Shown one piece after another: positions 56,899 to 64,000 of a DNA stretch of 64,000 bases. Where the stretch lies: positions 900,463 through 964,462 of the forward strand of contig NZ_CP041763.1 of the NCBI RefSeq assembly GCF_007559005.1, in the 5' to 3' direction. Below the pieces are notes generated by a model. That model saw nothing but the letters and a program-made list of their open reading frames with translations, was not told the origin of the DNA and ran no database searches. The DNA is from Gordonia zhaorongruii. GTDB taxonomy: Bacteria > Actinomycetota > Actinomycetes > Mycobacteriales > Mycobacteriaceae. Each line of letters starts with the position of its first letter. Positions within the stretch are counted from its first letter, which is position 1. The translations under genes were made by a program, and so were the position numbers.

Positions 56899-58652
56899 CA
56901 GTACTTACGCTCCATCGGCTCGTAGCGGGTCTGTACGACGGGCTTGTAGTCGAGCTCGATGTCGGTGAGCAGACCCTTGCCCTTCTTGTACGCCATGGTG
57001 TGCACCATGAAGTTCTCGTCGTCGCGCTTCGGGTAGTCCTCTCGGGCGTGCCCGCCGCGCGTCTCCTTGCGGTTGATCGCGCCGGCCACGGTCACCTCTG
57101 CCATCTCGAGGAGGAATCCGAGTTCCACGGCCTCGAGAAGGTCGGTGTTGAAGCGGACGCCCTTGTCGTGGACGCGGATGTGGTTGTACCGCTCCTTGAG
57201 GGCACGCACGTCGTTCAGCGCCTGGGTCAGCGTGTCGTCGGTGCGGAACACCGATGCGTTGTTGTCCATGGTCTGCTGAAGTTCGAAGCGGATGTCGGCG
57301 ACTCGCTCGTTGCCGTGCTCGGAGAGCAGGCCTTCGAGCCATTCGTCGACCATCGCGGTCGGGGTCTCCTCCAACTCGGCGAACGACGCGGTGGAGGCGT
57401 ACTCGGCGGCAGCGGTGCCCGCCCGGCGACCGAACACGTTGATGTCGAGCAGCGAGTTGGTGCCGAGACGGTTGGCGCCGTGGACCGACACGCAGGCGCA
57501 CTCGCCTGCGGCGAACAGTCCGTGGACCACCTGATCGTTGTTCGAGAGCACCTGGCCCTGGATGTTGGTGGGGATGCCGCCCATCACGTAGTGGCAGGTC
57601 GGGTACACCGGAACGAGCTCGGTGACCGGGTCGACGCCCAGGTAGGTACGGGCGAACTCGGTGATGTCCGGCAGCTTCTCGTTGAGCACGTCCTCGCCGA
57701 GGTGCCGCACGTCGATGTAGACGTAATCCTTGTTCGGCCCTGCCCCGCGACCCTCGAGAACCTCGAGAACCATGGAACGGGCGACGATGTCGCGTGGGGC
57801 GAGGTCCTTGATGGTGGGGGCGTACCGCTCCATGAAGCGCTCACCGTCCACGTTGCGGAGGATGCCGCCCTCACCGCGGACCGCTTCGGAGATCAGAATG
57901 CCCAGGCCGGCCAGGCCGGTCGGGTGGAACTGGTGGAACTCCATGTCCTCGAGGGGCAGGCCCTTGCGGAAGATGATGCCCATGCCGTCTCCGGTGAGGG
58001 TGTGCGCATTGGACGTGGTCTTGTACATACGGCCGCTGCCGCCGGTCGCGAACACGATCGACTTGGCGTGGAAGACGTGGATCTCACCGGTCGCCAGCTC
58101 GTAGGCCACGACGCCGTTGGCGACGGGCTCGCCGTTCTCGTCCGTCGTCATGTTGACGTCGAGAGCGTAGAACTCGTTGTAGAACTCGACGTCGTGCTTG
58201 ACGCAGTTCTGGTAGAGCGTCTGCAGGATCATGTGGCCGGTGCGGTCCGCGGCGTAGCAGGCACGGCGGACGGGCGCCTTGCCGTGGTCGCGGGTGTGAC
58301 CGCCGAAACGGCGCTGATCGATGCGGCCTTCGGGCGTGCGGTTGAACGGCAGGCCCATCTTCTCCAGATCGAGGACGGCGTCGATGGCCTCCTTGGCCAT
58401 GACCTCCGCGGCGTCCTGGTCGACGAGGTAGTCGCCGCCCTTGACGGTGTCGAAGGTGTGCCATTCCCAGTTGTCTTCTTCGACGTTGGCCAGCGCGGCG
58501 CACATGCCACCCTGAGCTGCGCCGGTGTGGCTGCGCGTGGGGTAGAGCTTCGTCAGTACCGCGGTGCGGGCACGGGGAGCGGCTTCGATGGCTGCACGCA
58601 TCCCGGCGCCGCCGGCGCCCACGATGACGACGTCATAGCGATGTTCCTGCAT
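56898..58652 (-). CDS. sdhA: Succinate dehydrogenase flavoprotein subunit SdhA
   Basis: SdhA oxidises succinate to fumarate with covalent FAD. The N-terminal dinucleotide motif is VIVGAGGAGMRAAIEA, the flavin-linking histidine is in RSHTGAAQGGM, and the active-site residues sit in the HQFHPTGL and RGGHAREDYP segments. 584 residues, full length. It lies between sdhD and sdhB on the minus strand with tight spacing. Confidence 0.97.
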   Translation of the reverse strand: MQEHRYDVVIVGAGGAGMRAAIEAAPRARTAVLTKLYPTRSHTGAAQGGMCAALANVEEDNWEWHTFDTVKGGDYLVDQDAAEVMAKEAIDAVLDLEKMGLPFNRTPEGRIDQRRFGGHTRDHGKAPVRRACYAADRTGHMILQTLYQNCVKHDVEFYNEFYALDVNMTTDENGEPVANGVVAYELATGEIHVFHAKSIVFATGGSGRMYKTTSNAHTLTGDGMGIIFRKGLPLEDMEFHQFHPTGLAGLGILISEAVRGEGGILRNVDGERFMERYAPTIKDLAPRDIVARSMVLEVLEGRGAGPNKDYVYIDVRHLGEDVLNEKLPDITEFARTYLGVDPVTELVPVYPTCHYVMGGIPTNIQGQVLSNNDQVVHGLFAAGECACVSVHGANRLGTNSLLDINVFGRRAGTAAAEYASTASFAELEETPTAMVDEWLEGLLSEHGNERVADIRFELQQTMDNNASVFRTDDTLTQALNDVRALKERYNHIRVHDKGVRFNTDLLEAVELGFLLEMAEVTVAGAINRKETRGGHAREDYPKRDDENFMVHTMAYKKGKGLLTDIELDYKPVVQTRYEPMERKY

Positions 58653-58668
58653 GTGTAGTCAGATCTCC

Positions 58669-59103
58669 TTAGCCGGCACTGCCGAAGGTGAGGATTGCGT
58701 ACGTGCCCAGTACCAGGACCAGGAGCACGGAGAGGATGAGCAGCGCGTTCAGCCAGAAGCGCGTGCTGTCCTTGCGTGAGTAATCGCCGATGACGGTGCG
58801 CACACCATTGGCACCGTGCAGCTGGGCGAGCCACAGCATGGACAGGTCCCAGATCTGCCAGAAGGGCTCCTTCCAGCGGTCGGCGACGAAGCTGGCGTCG
58901 ATTCGGTGCACGCCGCTGTCCCACATCAGCATGATGAACATGTGACCGAAGGTCAGCACGATCAGGGCGAGGCCCGAGAAGCGCATGAACATCCACGCGT
59001 ACTTCTCGAAGTTGCCGCCCTTGCGGGGACGCGGGCTGCGGGGGTTGTCGAGACTCGCCGGGCGGTCGTAGTCGGTGCCGAGAGTCTTGGCTTCGATGGT
59101 CAT
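58669..59103 (-). CDS. sdhD: Succinate dehydrogenase membrane anchor subunit SdhD
   Basis: A 144-residue hydrophobic anchor with three helices (FSGLALIVLTFGHMFIMLM, WQIWDLSMLWLAQLHGANG, LNALLILSVLLVLVLGTYA). The HGANGVR loop and His residues in the first helix are suited to heme or quinone binding. It follows sdhC by 16 bases and precedes sdhA by 16 bases. Confidence 0.92.
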   Translation of the reverse strand: MTIEAKTLGTDYDRPASLDNPRSPRPRKGGNFEKYAWMFMRFSGLALIVLTFGHMFIMLMWDSGVHRIDASFVADRWKEPFWQIWDLSMLWLAQLHGANGVRTVIGDYSRKDSTRFWLNALLILSVLLVLVLGTYAILTFGSAG

Positions 59104-59119
59104 TGAGATTCTCCCGGTC

Positions 59120-59527
59120 CTAGAACGCGTGGGTGATCAGGAGCTGCAGCAGACGAACCGCGGCAGCGATGAACACGACGGCGACGACGCTGAGGATGAC
59201 CCACAGCATCTGGCGCTGGTACTTGGCGCCCTTCGACCAGAAGTCCACCAGGATGAGGCGGAGGCCGTTCAGGGCGTGGTACAGCACACAGAAGACGAGC
59301 CCGATCTCCATGAGACCGATGATCGGCGTCTTGTAGGTGTTGATGACCTCGGTGTACATGTTCGGGTCAACGCGGATGACCGCGGTGTCGAGCACGTGAA
59401 CGAAGAGGAAGAAGAAGATGGAGACGCCGGTGATGCGATGCAACACCCACGACCACATTCCTGGGTCACCTCGATAGAGGGATCTTTTGCGCACCGGTGC
59501 TGGTGCAACCTCGGTGGGGGTGCTCAT
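59120..59527 (-). CDS. sdhC: Succinate dehydrogenase cytochrome b556 subunit SdhC
   Basis: The first gene of the sdh operon; 135 residues with three helices (VLHRITGVSIFFFLFVHVL, LVFCVLYHALNGLRLIL, WVILSVVAVVFIAAAVRLL). The heme-binding type histidines occur in LHRITG, FVHVLD and LYHALNG. ATG 59527 gives MSTPTEVAPAPVRKRS; the frame continues upstream to 59656 without support. An iron-box-like sequence lies 154-172 bases upstream. Confidence 0.93.
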   Translation of the reverse strand: MSTPTEVAPAPVRKRSLYRGDPGMWSWVLHRITGVSIFFFLFVHVLDTAVIRVDPNMYTEVINTYKTPIIGLMEIGLVFCVLYHALNGLRLILVDFWSKGAKYQRQMLWVILSVVAVVFIAAAVRLLQLLITHAF

Positions 59528-59680
59528 CGCGAAAACTACGCCTCCAAAGTCGTCGTCAGTAACCTGGTGTCTCGGGGCGCAGCAGGGCGACGCGGCGGGA
59601 CCCATCGACCCTGACTTTAAACCCAACCTGAGTCCTAGAGTGAATCGACTAAACAATGTGATCAGAGTCCCGAATTTTAA

Positions 59681-59699
59681 TTAGGTGTGCCTTACCTGT
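59681..59699. promoter_or_regulatory. IdeR/DtxR-like iron box between sdhC and cdd
   Basis: TTAGGTGTGCCTTACCTGT matches the IdeR consensus TTAGGTTAGGCTAACCTAA at 14 of 19 positions, with the TTAGGT half-site intact and ACCT kept in the other. It lies between the divergent sdhC (about 155 bases) and cdd (30 bases to the GTG). IdeR bound upstream could activate sdh when iron is plentiful, as described for bfrB, or repress cdd. Confidence 0.6.
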
Positions 59700-59728
59700 T
59701 GATTCGGTGGAATCGGGGAGAGAAAATT

Positions 59729-60163
59729 GTGACGCAGAACAACTTCGAGGTGCTTCGAGATGCTGCTGAACAGGCGATGACCAGGGCGTACGCCCCGTAC
59801 TCGGGGTTTTCTGTCGGTGCAGCCGCTATCACTCGCGACGGCGAATTGATAACAGGCGCGAATGTGGAGAACGTCTCATATGGTTTGGGTCTCTGCGCGG
59901 AGGTGGGAATGGTCGCAGTGGGCGTCTCGACCGGAGTTCTGGGCGATTCCGGATCCGCTCTCGCCGCGGTATCGGTGGTGGACTCGACCGGCCGCGTACT
60001 CGCCCCGTGCGGACGGTGCCGTCAGGTGCTCTACGAGTTCGGGTCGGACGCCGTGCTGATCGATGGGGCCGACGGACCTCGACCGCTCGGTGAACTGCTG
60101 CCCGGCGCATTCGGCCCAGCTGACCTCGATCGCGTTCGGGTCGAGCGCGGAGGCCGTCCCTGA
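59729..60163 (+). CDS. cdd: Cytidine deaminase
   Basis: Cdd deaminates cytidine and deoxycytidine to uridine forms in pyrimidine salvage. The zinc site is complete: the Cys and Glu of LCAEVGM and the two Cys of APCGRCRQVL, together with YAPYSGFSVGAAAIT. 144 residues, the short tetrameric form. GTG 59729 is chosen with GGGGAGAG eight bases upstream. It overlaps deoA by one base, so the salvage pair is co-translated. Confidence 0.95.
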   Translation: MTQNNFEVLRDAAEQAMTRAYAPYSGFSVGAAAITRDGELITGANVENVSYGLGLCAEVGMVAVGVSTGVLGDSGSALAAVSVVDSTGRVLAPCGRCRQVLYEFGSDAVLIDGADGPRPLGELLPGAFGPADLDRVRVERGGRP

Positions 60164-61464
60164 TGGCCGCGGGAGCGCCCGACATGGTCGGCGTCATCGG
60201 TGCGAAGCGGGACGGCCGCGAACTCAGCGGCGAGCAGATCCGCGCGGTCATCGACGGCTTCACCGCGGGAAGCGTTCCGCCGGAGCAGATGTCGGCCCTG
60301 GCCATGGCGATCGTGTTCCAGGGGATGAGCCGACACGAGATCGCGGACTGGACGTCGGCCATGCTGGCCTCCGGCGTCCGCCTGGATCTGCGGGGACTTC
60401 AACGTGACGGGCGTGGCCTGACCACCGTCGACAAGCACTCGACAGGTGGAGTCGGGGACAAGATCACGCTGCCGCTGACGCCGCTGGTCGCCTCGTACGG
60501 GCTCGCCGTCCCGCAACTGTCCGGGCGGGGGCTGGGCCACACCGGCGGAACGCTGGACAAGCTGGAGTCGATCCGTGGGTGGCGCGCCGATCTGACCGCA
60601 GACGAGATGTCCGCGCAGTTGGCCGACGTGGGTGCCGTCGTGTGCGCGGCCACCGCCGACCTGGCGCCCGCCGACCGCAAGCTGTACGCACTGCGCGACG
60701 TCACCGGGACCGTTGCCTCGATCCCGCTGATCGCCAGCAGCATCATGAGCAAGAAGATCGCGGAGGGGACCGGAGCCCTGGTCCTGGACGTCAAGGCCGG
60801 AAGCGGAGCCTTCATGACGTCGTACGAGGACGCTGAGCGTCTCGCCGCGACGATGGTCGAGCTGGGGACCGATGCCGGGGTCGCCACGCGGGCGCTGATC
60901 ACCGACATGTCGACGCCCCTCGGCCGGAGCGCGGGCAACGCCGTCGAAGTCGCCGAGTCGGTGGAGGTGCTGGCAGGCGGCGGTCCGGACGACGTCGTCG
61001 AACTGACCCTCGCGCTCGCCCGGGAGATGCTCGCGGCCGGTGGAGTCACCGGCGTGGATCCGGCCGAGAACCTGACGAACGGTCGTGCGATGGACACCTG
61101 GCGGGCGATGATCGCCGCGCAGTCCGGCGACCCGGATGCACCGCTGCCCACGCCACGCCATCTGCACGAGGTGGTCGCACCGGCGGACGGAGTGCTCAGC
61201 GCGCTGGACGCGCTGGCGGTCGGCGAGGCCGCGTGGCTGCTCGGCGCCGGACGGTCGCGCCCGGGCGAAGCGGTCTCGGCTGCGGCCGGGGTGACCTGGC
61301 ATATCGGCGTCGGCGATCGGGTGCGTCGCGGAGATCGGCTGTTCACGCTGCACACCGACGACGAGCAGCGATTGCAGCGAGCCGTCGACCGTCTCGAGCG
61401 AGCCGCAGTGATCGCCGCCGACGGTGAGTCCCCTGGCTCTCGGGTGCTCGGCCGGGTGGGGTGA
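60163..61464 (+). CDS. deoA: Thymidine phosphorylase
   Basis: DeoA splits thymidine (and uridine) with phosphate to release the base and deoxyribose-1-phosphate. The active-site signature DKHSTGGVGDK and the LSGRGLGHTGGTLDKLESI stretch are exact; 433 residues is standard. ATG overlaps the cdd stop (TGATG). With cdd and the nearby add it forms a nucleoside salvage set. Confidence 0.95.
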   Translation: MAAGAPDMVGVIGAKRDGRELSGEQIRAVIDGFTAGSVPPEQMSALAMAIVFQGMSRHEIADWTSAMLASGVRLDLRGLQRDGRGLTTVDKHSTGGVGDKITLPLTPLVASYGLAVPQLSGRGLGHTGGTLDKLESIRGWRADLTADEMSAQLADVGAVVCAATADLAPADRKLYALRDVTGTVASIPLIASSIMSKKIAEGTGALVLDVKAGSGAFMTSYEDAERLAATMVELGTDAGVATRALITDMSTPLGRSAGNAVEVAESVEVLAGGGPDDVVELTLALAREMLAAGGVTGVDPAENLTNGRAMDTWRAMIAAQSGDPDAPLPTPRHLHEVVAPADGVLSALDALAVGEAAWLLGAGRSRPGEAVSAAAGVTWHIGVGDRVRRGDRLFTLHTDDEQRLQRAVDRLERAAVIAADGESPGSRVLGRVG

Positions 61465-61482
61465 GGCGCTCGTCGCTGTCGG

Positions 61483-62529
61483 CTAGCGGCGGCGGTGGGC
61501 GTTCGGCAGCGGTACGCCCTCCTGGGCGAAGACCCTCCGCAGCCGGGTCGGGTAGTCGGTGATGATCCCGTCCACGCCGAGGTCGAGCTGGCGGCGCATG
61601 TCGGCCGCCTCGTTGACCGTCCACGGCACGACCTCGAGGCCGGCGCCCCGAGCGCGGTCGACCAGGTCACGGTCGACGAGTTCGTAGGCGGGCGAGAGGG
61701 CGTCGAACCCGGCGCCCTTCGCGGCGGAGACCACGTCGCCGTCTGAGCCCGCGTAGCTCGCGGGGCCGAGCCACGCGGATCCGGGCTTCCACGTCGTGTC
61801 GTCGTAGAGCGCGACCAGCGGAACGTTCGGCGCCTTCGCCCGTACCAGCGGCAGGCTCCGCCAATCGAAACTCTGGATCTGCACTCGATCGAGCAGGTGC
61901 GCCTTGCGGACCTCGCGCAGGATGACCGATACGAACTGCGCGGGCTTCGCGCTGCGGGCGCGCTCCTCGGCTTCGATCTTGGTCTCGATGTTGAAGTGCA
62001 CCTTCTTGTTCCGGTGCGGCGCGGCGTTGTTCCGGTTCGGCGAGGCGGAACTGCTCCGGTACTGCGCGGCGAGGCCGAACACCTGCGGCAGGGTCGCGAT
62101 CCGATTGCCGATGACGCGGCGCGCCTGCGGGAAATCGGCGAGCTTCTTGTCGCAGACCAGGGTCTGGATCTGACGGTAGGTCAGATCGTGCACGTCCTTC
62201 CCGACGTACGGGAACTGCTTGTCGCCGATGCTCGCGGGCAGCGTGTCCCGGCACTTCTCCGCCTCGATCTTCGGGTCGTGCCACACCACCGGGACCGAAT
62301 CCCTCGTCAGTACGACGTCGAGTTCGAGCGTCGAGACGCCGAGTTCGAGGGACTTGGCGAAACCGTACAACGACTCCTCGGTGTGCTCACCGCGCCCACC
62401 CCGATGCGATTGAAGGTCAACGGCTTTCGCCGGCTCGGGCGCCGCGTGCACCGGACCGGTGACGATGCTGCCCAGGGCGATGGCGAGGGTGGATGCGGCG
62501 ACGGCGAGGCGCCTGCGACGAGTCTTCAC
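61483..62529 (-). CDS. Secreted glycerophosphodiester phosphodiesterase family protein
   Basis: A 348-residue GDPD-family enzyme with a signal peptide (RLAVAASTLAIALGSIVTGPVHA). The catalytic loop is LQSHRGGRGEHTEESLYGF, the metal-binding pair is in TLELDVVLTRD and the histidine in VVWHDPK. GDPDs release glycerol-3-phosphate from deacylated lipids. GTG 62529 is the start. Near residue 165 there is an Asn/Arg/Ser-rich insertion (SSSASPNRNNAAPHRNKK) unlike usual family members. It is convergent with deoA. Confidence 0.88.
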   Translation of the reverse strand: MKTRRRRLAVAASTLAIALGSIVTGPVHAAPEPAKAVDLQSHRGGRGEHTEESLYGFAKSLELGVSTLELDVVLTRDSVPVVWHDPKIEAEKCRDTLPASIGDKQFPYVGKDVHDLTYRQIQTLVCDKKLADFPQARRVIGNRIATLPQVFGLAAQYRSSSASPNRNNAAPHRNKKVHFNIETKIEAEERARSAKPAQFVSVILREVRKAHLLDRVQIQSFDWRSLPLVRAKAPNVPLVALYDDTTWKPGSAWLGPASYAGSDGDVVSAAKGAGFDALSPAYELVDRDLVDRARGAGLEVVPWTVNEAADMRRQLDLGVDGIITDYPTRLRRVFAQEGVPLPNAHRRR

Positions 62530-62665
62530 ATCCGGAGACGCTAACGGCGCCGGATTGACGCGTGATGACGCCGAGTTTGCGGGCAGGGGTACGGCGCAGG
62601 TCGTCGTCCGGAGGCGTGCGCGTCGTTGACGAGCGGACTGCTCATCTCCCGGATACGGTCGAATC

Positions 62666-63769
62666 ATGATGTCCGTTGAGCAGTGCCGACTCGCACCGAA
62701 GGTTCTCCTGCACGACCATCTCGACGGCGGACTGCGGCCTGCCACAGTGCTGGAGCTGGCCAGGGAGACCGGTTACGACGCACTGCCCGCGGACGATGCG
62801 GACGCACTGGCCGAATGGTTCGCGACCGCCGCGAACAGCGGCTCCCTGGAGACGTACCTGGAGACGTTCGCGCACACGGTCGGTGTCATGCAGACCGCGC
62901 CCGCGCTGCGCCGGGTAGCTGCCGAGTGCGTTGCGGACCTCGCCGCCGACGGGGTGGTGTACGCCGAGGTGCGGTTCGCACCCGAACAGCACCTGGAAGG
63001 CGGTCTGTCACTGCACGAGGTGGTGCAGGCGGTGCTCGACGGCTTCGAGCAGGGGTGTGCCGAGGCAGCGGACGACGATCTGCACATCCGGGTCGGCTGC
63101 CTGGTGACGGCGATGCGTCACGCCGCACGTTCCCGCGAGATCGCCGAACTCGCCATCGACTTCCGTGATCGTGGAGTGGTGGGCTTCGACATCGCCGGTG
63201 CCGAGGCAGGGAACCCGCCGAGCAGGCATCTCGACGCATTCGAGTACCTGCGCGCCGAATGCTCGCACTTCACGATTCACGCGGGGGAGGCGTTCGGACT
63301 GCCGTCGATCCACGAGGCGATCGCGTTCTGCGGAGCAGACAGGCTCGGACACGGGGTCCGCGTGATGGACGACGTCGACCTCCCCGGTGGAGACGTGGTC
63401 CCGGGCCGGTCGGTCGAGGGTGCGACGCTGGGCCGTGTCGCCGACTACGTCCGCGACAAGCGAATCCCGCTCGAATTGTGCCCGAGCAGCAACGTCCAGA
63501 CCGGTGCAGTCGCCTCGCTCGCCGATCACCCGTTCGACGTGCTGGCGCGCCTGCGGTTCCGCGTCACCGTCAACACCGACAACCGGCTGATGAGCGATAC
63601 CACGATGAGTCGCGAGTTCATGCTCCTGCACGAGCAGTTCGGTTACGGGTGGGCCGACTTCCAGCGCTTCACGGTCAACGCGATGAAGTCGGCGTTCCTG
63701 CCGTTCGACGAGCGGCTCGCGCTCATCGACGACGTCATCAAACCGGGATTCGCCGTACTGATGGCATGA
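62666..63769 (+). CDS. add: Adenosine deaminase
   Basis: Add deaminates adenosine to inosine in purine salvage. The zinc histidines lie in [12 protein letters not shown], the Glu/His pair in [10 protein letters not shown] and the C-terminal aspartate in [11 protein letters not shown]. The 367-residue length is normal. A TACGGT six bases upstream of ATG 62666 suggests a leaderless transcript. Confidence 0.95.
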   Translation: MMSVEQCRLAPKVLLHDHLDGGLRPATVLELARETGYDALPADDADALAEWFATAANSGSLETYLETFAHTVGVMQTAPALRRVAAECVADLAADGVVYAEVRFAPEQHLEGGLSLHEVVQAVLDGFEQGCAEAADDDLHIRVGCLVTAMRHAARSREIAELAIDFRDRGVVGFDIAGAEAGNPPSRHLDAFEYLRAECSHFTIHAGEAFGLPSIHEAIAFCGADRLGHGVRVMDDVDLPGGDVVPGRSVEGATLGRVADYVRDKRIPLELCPSSNVQTGAVASLADHPFDVLARLRFRVTVNTDNRLMSDTTMSREFMLLHEQFGYGWADFQRFTVNAMKSAFLPFDERLALIDDVIKPGFAVLMA

Positions 63770-63814
63770 CCCGACCGTGACGCCCGGGGATGGACGTCAC
63801 AGCCGGTCGAGGTG

Positions 63815-64000
63815 TCAGCCGCGCCGAACGAGCCGATCCTCGAAGTCGTGGATCAGCGCGCGCCACTCCTCGGCTTCGTTGTCGAACGGACCGGACGGCG
63901 ACAGCCGCTTCGGGTCGGGGTTGATCGTGTAGTCGACGAACCAGCCGAGCGGAGTGGTCGATGCGAGCGTCTCGTTCACCGCGTCGATTCCCGCGTAGTC
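63815..64000 (-). CDS. C-terminal part of an unidentified protein
   Basis: The frame is open to the right edge, so the start lies beyond the window; 61 codons are visible, ending DFEDRLVRRG. Segments such as TPLGWFVDYTINPDPKRLSPSG and NEAEEWRALIHDFE are soluble and mixed in composition. It is convergent with add, in the place of Rv3312c in M. tuberculosis. I cannot assign a family. Confidence 0.6.
   Translation of the reverse strand, partial: DYAGIDAVNETLASTTPLGWFVDYTINPDPKRLSPSGPFDNEAEEWRALIHDFEDRLVRRG

Noticed and set aside
57000-58658. 552-codon plus-strand frame opposite sdhA
   Set aside because: sdhA on the other strand is certain; the shadow is valine/histidine-rich and has no homology.

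Overview
The window is high-GC actinobacterial DNA that reads as a core chromosome segment of a mycolic-acid Mycobacteriales species, most likely Gordonia or a close relative. The gene order, recalled from Mycobacterium tuberculosis (glmS Rv3436c down to add Rv3313c), is largely kept: glmS, nnrD, alr, tsaE-tsaB-rimI-tsaD, groES, whiB3, sigD-rsdA, guaB, guaB3, choD, guaA, imuA'-imuB, an acrA1-like gene, dnaE2, folD, metX, metZ, trpS, dacB, sdhCDAB, cdd, deoA, add. The genus is an inference; no rRNA or tRNA was seen.

Layout. 1-7.4 kb: a tightly overlapping operon for amino-sugar, NAD(P)HX repair, D-alanine and tRNA t6A synthesis. 7.4-11.2 kb: groES under a CIRCE element but with no groEL after it, a WhiB3-type regulator, and sigma factor D with its anti-sigma RsdA. 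11.4-16.3 kb: guaB, guaB3 and a ChoD-like GMC oxidoreductase. 16.3-21.3 kb: cysK-cysE behind an apparent cysteine-sensing leader peptide, and a bioYMN biotin importer broken up by copies of a dispersed repeat. 21.4-24 kb: msrA and an isolated nuclease-helicase (DUF2075) gene that may be phage defence. 24.3-32.5 kb: guaA, a PspC-containing membrane stress set with a two-component system, a Ser/Thr kinase and an amidohydrolase. 32.5-42.7 kb: a DNA-damage block. Three LexA (SOS) boxes stand before a radical-SAM-like gene that has lost its iron-sulfur motif, before imuA'-imuB, and before dnaE2.

42.7-56 kb holds trmL, a small protein gene of unknown role, folD, metX and metZ (the latter behind a clear SAM-IV riboswitch), a sodium:solute symporter with a 43-residue partner, an MFS transporter, xth, trpS, a YihY/YhjD-type membrane protein and dacB. 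56-64 kb holds sdhCDAB, an IdeR/DtxR-like iron box in the gap between sdhC and cdd, and a pyrimidine/purine salvage set (cdd, deoA, add) with a secreted glycerophosphodiesterase.

Themes: many genes start with no Shine-Dalgarno and a -10 hexamer 6-8 nt upstream, which predicts leaderless mRNAs. Sulfur metabolism is controlled by two different RNA-leader devices. A family of short dispersed repeats (core GGTTGAG...GTCGAAACC) sits in at least four intergenic gaps. The most novel items are the cluster-less radical-SAM relative under an SOS box, the cysK leader peptide, the orphan nuclease-helicase, the lone groES and the 60-residue protein upstream of folD.
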